From NCBI RefSeq assembly GCF_003429665.1, contig NZ_QUWK01000011.1, positions 36,246 to 100,245 of the forward strand: DNA of 64,000 nucleotides, given 5' to 3'. Under the pieces are notes generated by a model. It was given only the letters and a program-made list of their open reading frames with translations, ran no database searches and was not told the DNA's origin. A program made the translations under genes and the position numbers. The stretch comes from Sphaerochaeta halotolerans. GTDB taxonomy: Bacteria > Spirochaetota > Spirochaetia > Sphaerochaetales > Sphaerochaetaceae. Positions 59,420 to 64,000 of the stretch are shown here, piece after piece (positions within the stretch are counted from its first letter, which is position 1; each line of letters starts with the position of its first letter).

Positions 59420-60281
59420 TGTGTACATCAAGCTGGTTGAAGGGAACAGAAATCCCAACCTCAGCAAGACGATCAACAATCTCTCCCTGGAATCTCCAAT
59501 GAACCTTCCAGAAGTCTTCTGGTTTGGTCCAAGGCCGGACCGCGAATTCAATCGAGGAAGCAGCAAGCGTATTCACCTCTACCATGGGAGCAGGCTCGGG
59601 AAGAATCTCGCTGTATGAATTGAGGATTTTCCAAATGGTATCCTTTGCCAGCTGTATGTTCGTCCCATAGGCAACACTGACCGTAAGACCAAGTCTTCGT
59701 CGCTCGACATTGGAATAGTTCACAATAGGGTTACCCCAGACAAGCTTGTTGGATATTGTAATCTTCCTATTATCAGGTGTGGACAGAATGACACAGATCA
59801 TATCCATGTCACTGACTGTACCACTGAAAGATCCGGTTTCGATGTAGTCCCCAATCCTGAAGGGTGAGTTGATGACGATCATCATACCACTGAGCAGGTT
59901 TCCAATGGTATCCTGGAATGCAAATCCAAGGACGACGCCAGTGATGCCGAGGCCGGCAAGCACGGGGCCCATATCAAGGCCAATGCGACCAAGGAAAGCG
60001 ATGATAAGGAATATCCATCCTATGACATTGACCAGTTTCAAGATGAAACGTGCCATTAGGTCATTGATCTTTTTGGAACGATTAAGTGCACGTTTGAGCA
60101 CACGGGAGATTCCGATAATCACCAGTTTTCCGATGAATACAATGAGCAATCCAATCACTACGTTTACCAAGAATTCGACTGGACCGATTTGAATCCAGCT
60201 GTCAATCTTCTCAACAAAACGACCAAAGGCAGAGCTTTCAGCTACGGCTTCACTACTCAGTGCCATGAAATTCGCAATCAT
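59394..60281 (-). CDS. MscS family small-conductance mechanosensitive channel
   Basis: A 295-residue protein. Three N-terminal transmembrane segments end in the pore helix region (VLAGLGITGVVLGFAFQDTI, then GNLLSGMMIVINSPFRIGDY), the MscS signature. The cytoplasmic beta and alpha/beta domains follow (TISNKLVWGNPIVNYSNVER). AAGGAAG precedes ATG 60281. It protects against osmotic downshock in the inner membrane. Confidence 0.92.
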   Translation of the reverse strand: MIANFMALSSEAVAESSAFGRFVEKIDSWIQIGPVEFLVNVVIGLLIVFIGKLVIIGISRVLKRALNRSKKINDLMARFILKLVNVIGWIFLIIAFLGRIGLDMGPVLAGLGITGVVLGFAFQDTIGNLLSGMMIVINSPFRIGDYIETGSFSGTVSDMDMICVILSTPDNRKITISNKLVWGNPIVNYSNVERRRLGLTVSVAYGTNIQLAKDTIWKILNSYSEILPEPAPMVEVNTLAASSIEFAVRPWTKPEDFWKVHWRFQGEIVDRLAEVGISVPFNQLDVHIIDQPKAN

Positions 60282-60331
60282 ACTACTACTTCCTTATAGA
60301 GGGGTTAAACAAAACACTACCATCGGTAGAG

Positions 60332-60369
60332 AAAAAAAACAAGGTGAAGAAAATGGCCTCTTCACCTTG
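60332..60369 (-). terminator. Rho-independent terminator of htpG
   Basis: On the minus strand CAAGGTGAAGA pairs with TCTTCACCTTG (one side 60359-60369, other 60340-60350), followed by eight T. It separates htpG from the downstream mscS gene. Confidence 0.9.
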
Positions 60370-60395
60370 CATGATAAGTAATTAATTACTATCCA

Positions 60396-62285
60396 TTATG
60401 TAGACAATAGAGCATGTAGACGCTTTGCAAACCCTACAGGATCCTTAGGCATAACCCCTTCAGCAAGCAGAGCCTGATCCAGTAATACTGAGCTCAGTTG
60501 CTCAATGTACTGTTCATCGTCGCTGTTCTCAATCTTCTTGACCATCGGGTCTTCCACGTTGATCTCAAGAATTGGTTTTGCTTCCTCAAAGTCTGTTTGT
60601 CCCATACTCTTGAGAATCTGCTGCATCTGTACTGATGGGTCATTCTCATCGACCACCACTACAGCAGGAGAATCTGCAAGGCGGGAAGATGCAACTACAT
60701 CCTTCACCTTGTCCCCAAGGGCTTTCTTGACCTTCTTGATGAGGGCCTTTGCTTCCTTGGTGTCTTTTTTCTTCTCCTCACCTTCTTCCTTCAGATCATC
60801 GACTGCACCACTCTTGTTGATTGCCTTCAAAGGCAATTCCTTGTAGGTACCAATCGAACCAACAACGATGTCGTCGATATCATCGCTCATAATGAGGACT
60901 TCATACCCCTTCTTGCGATACGCTTCGAGCAAGGGGCTTGCCTTGAGGGTTTCTTCCTTTCCACCCGTGATGTAGTAGATTGATTTCTGGTCACTCTTCA
61001 TCCGCTCCTTGTAGGAAGCGAGACTTACATAGCCATCCTCGGATGAGGATTTGAACCGTACCAGCTCAAGCAATGCATCTCTATTGGCATAGTCGGAGTA
61101 CAATCCTTCCTTCAGAGGTCGGTTGTACTGCTCAATGAACTTTGCATAGAGATCGGGGTTCTGTTCGCTGATCTTCTGGAACTCCCCGAGCAGTTTCTTT
61201 ACTGATGCAGTGCGAATTGCATTCATCACTCGGTTCTGCTGCAAGATCTCACGACTGACATTGAGAGGGAGGTCCTCGCTGTCGATTATACCACGTACGA
61301 AGCGAAGGTAGGAAGGAAGCAACTCCTTATCATCATCGGTGATGTAGACCCGCTTTACGTAGAGCTTCACGCCCGGCTTGTAATCGGCATAGTACATGTC
61401 AAACGGAGCTTTGCTGGGAATGAAGAAGAGCGTGATGTATTCAGTTGCACCCTCGGCTCGGGTGTGCAAGTAGAACAAGGGATCTTCACTGTCATAGCTA
61501 CTCTGCTTGTAGAACTCCTTGTACTCTTCATCTGTCAGTTCGCTCTTGCTTCGTCTCCACAGGGCTGATGAGCTGTTAATCTGCTCAATCTTGTGCTCGA
61601 CTTTCTTCAAGGGATTCCCTTCATCATCCTTCTTCTTGTCGTCATAGGAAGTCTGGTCGTAGGAGAGGAAAATGGGGTAGGCAATGTGGTCGCTGTATTT
61701 CTTCACCAGCTGTTCAATCTGCCAGCGGTTTGCATATTCACTGCCTTCCTCGTTCAAGTACAGGGTAATGGTAGTGCCCTGGCTTTCGCGCTTTGCTTCC
61801 TCAAGGATATAGCTCCCCTTTCCGGTGCTGCTCCACTTCCAAGCCTGCTCCTCACCTGCCTTCCGGCTGACTACCTCAACCTTTTTTGCAACCATGAAGG
61901 CACTGTAGAATCCTACACCGAACTGACCGATGAGATTGCTGTCCTTCTTTTGCTCCTCGGTAAGGGAAGAGAGGAACTTCTTCGTGCCACTGGATGCAAT
62001 GGTACCCAGGTTGTCTGCCAAATCGTCGTGGCTCATTCCAAGGCCGTTGTCACTAATGGTGAGCGTCCGGTCTTCACCCTCCTCACTAAAGGAGATGTCG
62101 ATGCGCGGCTCAAAGGTTAGATTCTTGAGCTTGTCATCGGTAAGGGTGAGATACTTGAGTTTGTCCAAAGCATCAGATGAGTTGGATACCAGCTCGCGGA
62201 GGAAGATTTCCTTGTGAGAATAGAGCGAGTGAATAATCAGATGCAATAGCTCAGATACTTCAGTTTTGAACTTCTTTTGTTCCAT
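60396..62285 (-). CDS. htpG: Chaperone HtpG (Hsp90)
   Basis: About 629 residues. The GHKL ATPase motifs are present: ELVSNSSDALDKLKYL near residue 30, ISDNGLGMSHDDL near 75 and IGQFGVGFYSAF near 120. The middle domain has GIIDSEDLPLNVSREILQQN and the C-terminal dimerisation domain MQQILKSMGQ. ATG 62285 follows GGAGG at 12 bp; a longer in-frame ORF to 62360 is not needed. Confidence 0.97.
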   Translation of the reverse strand: MEQKKFKTEVSELLHLIIHSLYSHKEIFLRELVSNSSDALDKLKYLTLTDDKLKNLTFEPRIDISFSEEGEDRTLTISDNGLGMSHDDLADNLGTIASSGTKKFLSSLTEEQKKDSNLIGQFGVGFYSAFMVAKKVEVVSRKAGEEQAWKWSSTGKGSYILEEAKRESQGTTITLYLNEEGSEYANRWQIEQLVKKYSDHIAYPIFLSYDQTSYDDKKKDDEGNPLKKVEHKIEQINSSSALWRRSKSELTDEEYKEFYKQSSYDSEDPLFYLHTRAEGATEYITLFFIPSKAPFDMYYADYKPGVKLYVKRVYITDDDKELLPSYLRFVRGIIDSEDLPLNVSREILQQNRVMNAIRTASVKKLLGEFQKISEQNPDLYAKFIEQYNRPLKEGLYSDYANRDALLELVRFKSSSEDGYVSLASYKERMKSDQKSIYYITGGKEETLKASPLLEAYRKKGYEVLIMSDDIDDIVVGSIGTYKELPLKAINKSGAVDDLKEEGEEKKKDTKEAKALIKKVKKALGDKVKDVVASSRLADSPAVVVVDENDPSVQMQQILKSMGQTDFEEAKPILEINVEDPMVKKIENSDDEQYIEQLSSVLLDQALLAEGVMPKDPVGFAKRLHALLST

Positions 62286-62353
62286 CGTAGTATGATACCT
62301 CCAAAGGGATATTGATAAACATACTGATTTTTCAAACCAACGGCAATTGTTCC

Positions 62354-62382
62354 TTAACAAAAAGGCAGAGGTGGGATATGCT
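62354..62382 (+). promoter_or_regulatory. Promoter of the ROK gene, leaderless type
   Basis: TTAACA (62354-62359), 17 bp and TATGCT (62377-62382). ATG 62388 begins 5 bp later. This argues against the in-frame TTG at 62382, which lies inside the -10 box. Confidence 0.55.
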
Positions 62383-62387
62383 TGGGA

Positions 62388-63518
62388 ATGCAGTTTTCCA
62401 CTCCAAGCTCAGCTAGAACCATCAATCGTCTGAGAGTTCTCAATCTACTGGCCCGTGAGGGCGAATTCAGTCGTGCTGATATCGCACGTCGTCTGACCCT
62501 GAACAAGCCATCTACCAGTGAGATTGTGGAACAGTTGCTCCAGGAAGGGCTTGTTGAGGAAAAGGGGAAGGCCAAGACAGCCAATGGCAGGAGACCCACC
62601 ACGCTTGCCTTACAACAAGGTTCCAGGCTGGTCCTTGGTGTGGAGCTAGGCAGTAAAAATACCTGTTTCACCCTTTCCGACCTCTTAGGTAATGTATTGA
62701 GGTTTGAACGCATCCCCACACCAATCAAACCGGATGCACAGGAACATGGACTTACCATCATCAAGACGTGTCTGAAAATGAGACGGATTACCAAGACTCC
62801 CATTGCTGGCATCACCGTGGCGACAAGCGCCCAAATCAGCAATGACAGCCTTTCCATACTCCGTCATGACCACTGGCCGTGGGAGAATGTCCCTCTTGCA
62901 AAAGCTATCAGTGAATATACCCAAACCCCTGCAATCCTGGTGCATTCTATGAGGGCAATGGTTGAAGCAGAGCAATGGTTTGCTGGAGAAGATCAGAAGT
63001 CGTTCCTCTATGTTAACTGGGGAGAGCATATCAGCGGAGCATTGGTGCAAGACAATACTATCGTAGGAGAGAAGAGCAGGTTCGGACATCTCCCCGTCCG
63101 ACAGACAGGATTGTGCCGCTGCGGTGGCATTGGATGCCTTGAGACTGTAGCTGCAGGTTGGGCGCTCAGTGAACGCTTTGCAGGAACGTCCGTCAAAGAC
63201 CTGGCACAGAGCCAAGACCCCAAAGTAGTTCAAGCTCTGCAAGAGGCCGCAGAGGCCATGGGAATTGCCCTAACGTCTGCCAGTGCGATTACTGGATGCA
63301 ACAAGATTATTTTGGGCGGAGGGGTATCCAACCTCCCTGACCACTACATTTCATTGCTTCAGCAGTACTACCAACAGCACACCCACCACAGCCTTGCGAA
63401 TATTCCTGTGGTACGCTCCCAGCTCAAGGATCGAAGTACCGTACTAGGAAGCGTAGCAGTTGCCTTGGATCGATGGGTATTCCAGAGGCGAATGTTGCAG
63501 ACAATGCAAGGGCTTTGA
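62388..63518 (+). CDS. ROK family transcriptional regulator (NagC/XylR type)
   Basis: About 376 residues. The N-terminal helix-turn-helix (TINRLRVLNLLAREGEFSRA, then IARRLTLNKPSTSEIVEQL) is followed by a ROK domain starting VLGVELGSKNTCFTLSD. The zinc motif GLCRCGGIGCLET near residue 240 is intact, and IILGGGVSNLPDHY is near the C-terminus. It should repress sugar-utilisation genes; no target operon is visible nearby. Divergent from htpG. Confidence 0.9.
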   Translation: MQFSTPSSARTINRLRVLNLLAREGEFSRADIARRLTLNKPSTSEIVEQLLQEGLVEEKGKAKTANGRRPTTLALQQGSRLVLGVELGSKNTCFTLSDLLGNVLRFERIPTPIKPDAQEHGLTIIKTCLKMRRITKTPIAGITVATSAQISNDSLSILRHDHWPWENVPLAKAISEYTQTPAILVHSMRAMVEAEQWFAGEDQKSFLYVNWGEHISGALVQDNTIVGEKSRFGHLPVRQTGLCRCGGIGCLETVAAGWALSERFAGTSVKDLAQSQDPKVVQALQEAAEAMGIALTSASAITGCNKIILGGGVSNLPDHYISLLQQYYQQHTHHSLANIPVVRSQLKDRSTVLGSVAVALDRWVFQRRMLQTMQGL

Positions 63519-63528
63519 CCAAGTAAAA

Positions 63529-63550
63529 CCGCTACCCAAACGGGTAGCGG
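63529..63550 (+). terminator. Hairpin after the ROK gene
   Basis: CCGCTACCC-AAAC-GGGTAGCGG is a perfect 9-bp stem 10 bp after the stop, without a clear T tract. The next 170 bp (63551-63719) hold nothing recognisable. Confidence 0.6.
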
Positions 63551-63719
63551 CAACCTCCTTGAGAACCCTAGGACTCCTCTCCTATGGGTACGCGTCTATC
63601 CGCTGGAAACATCGGTCTAGACTCGAGCAACGACACTCATGATTATTGCATGGTTTTCTCGCACTGTAAAACATTAATTTGGCATTTTTGTGTAACTGCT
63701 CAGGTCTCCCAAGCAGATT

Positions 63720-63950
63720 TTAGTTGAGAAAAGCCAGGGAGAATGAGTTGTTGAACAATTGTGTTAGGGCCTCGAATGCGTTTCCACCATTCTTTCTGAC
63801 TGTGTCTATGATGGAGAAAATCGTACAGAAGTTGGACCCGCCTTCAGAGGAACGGAAGGTTCCTGCTATCTTCATCTTTAGTTTGCTCAGTCTAAAGCTC
63901 TTCTCGCCGATTATTCCTATTGTTAGGAATAATCGGCTTATCCTCATCAT
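63720..63950 (-). pseudogene. Remnant of a transposase C-terminus (IS66-like)
   Basis: A 76-codon frame whose core, KLKMKIAGTFRSSEGGSNFC, then DTVRKNGGNAFEALTQLF, fits the C-terminal end of IS66-type transposases (pattern K-x-K-x-S/A-G-x-F-R-S..G..F). The first 20 codons overlap a palindrome and do not look like transposase, and stops lie just upstream. No inverted-repeat ends or other transposase parts are seen in the window, so this is a fragment. Confidence 0.6.
63906..63937. repeat. Perfect 14-bp inverted repeat inside the transposase remnant
   Basis: GCCGATTATTCCTA and TAGGAATAATCGGC flank a 4-bp centre (TTGT). It may be the trace of a small inserted palindromic element or a terminator-like hairpin. 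Confidence 0.8.
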
Positions 63951-63969
63951 TTATTATTCCTCATCATTT
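63941..63969. repeat. Direct repeat of 12 bp
   Basis: TCCTCATCATTT occurs at 63941-63952 and 63958-63969, next to the 14-bp palindrome. It could be a duplication left by an insertion or a slippage product. Confidence 0.7.
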
Positions 63970-64000
63970 GCCTGTTTCACCATTTGGCACTCTGGTTCAC

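Noticed and set aside
62286..62360. N-terminal extension of HtpG to an upstream ATG
   Set aside because: Hsp90 proteins begin close to the EQKKFKTEVSELL segment, and GGAGG lies between the two candidate starts.

Overview
The window reads as chromosomal DNA of a free-living or gut-associated spirochaete, most like Sphaerochaeta. This is inferred from protein style and gene neighbourhoods: a molybdenum-hydroxylase trio before dnaE, a small membrane protein after lspA, a DUF6062 protein, duplicated Psp operons and a TctABC-type transporter. No rRNA, tRNA, CRISPR array, prophage or intact insertion sequence was seen. Coding density is high, many starts overlap the previous stop, and five convergent gene pairs overlap at their 3' ends.

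Layout. 1-17.7 kb is housekeeping: partial ligA, a divergent molybdenum-hydroxylase trio, dnaE, a YggT protein, recG, rsmD, an acyl-ACP thioesterase, a beta-propeller glycosidase-like protein, lspA, a Nif3-like protein, a Lon-like protease, a TrmH-type methyltransferase and rsmI. 17.7-22.4 kb is an envelope-stress island: two sigma-54-driven pspA/pspC operons flank a pspF activator gene, and the second operon also carries a PspB-like protein and a DUF4097 protein. A frameshifted beta-helix pseudogene follows. 23.5-43.8 kb holds a DUF1576 membrane protein, carAB behind three ArgR-like boxes, aspS, a cation efflux protein, an OsmC protein, a class II aldolase, proS, an ankyrin protein, add, a rhomboid protease, rlmE and a metal-type ABC transporter whose ATPase carries an N-terminal DUF1893-like domain.

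43.8-58.9 kb looks like one dispersed catabolic regulon. A minus-strand operon encodes a split transketolase, an iron-type alcohol dehydrogenase and a sugar-isomerase-like TIM barrel. A GntR regulator and a DUF362 protein lie divergently. A second minus-strand operon encodes a PdxA-type dehydrogenase, a tripartite tricarboxylate (TctABC) transporter, an Asp/Glu-racemase-like protein, a second TIM barrel and an aldo/keto reductase, downstream of a PrpR-type sigma-54 activator. Copies of the palindrome TTGTATACAA lie at both operons and at the GntR gene, so GntR probably controls all of them. 58.9-64 kb holds a small membrane-anchored protein, an MscS-type channel, htpG, a ROK regulator and a transposase remnant.

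Two signals stand out. First, the gene-free stretch between the rhomboid gene and rlmE holds two consensus sigma-54 promoters (39568 and 39809). Each is followed by a near-identical 5' segment, an exposed CCTCCTT (anti-Shine-Dalgarno) tract and a strong terminator-type hairpin. This is a tandem pair of predicted sigma-54-dependent small RNAs of about 90-100 nt. Second, at least eight genes have a -10 hexamer only 5-7 bp before the start codon, most with no usable ribosome-binding site, which predicts frequent leaderless mRNAs. All functions and promoters here come from reading the sequence only; no searches were run.
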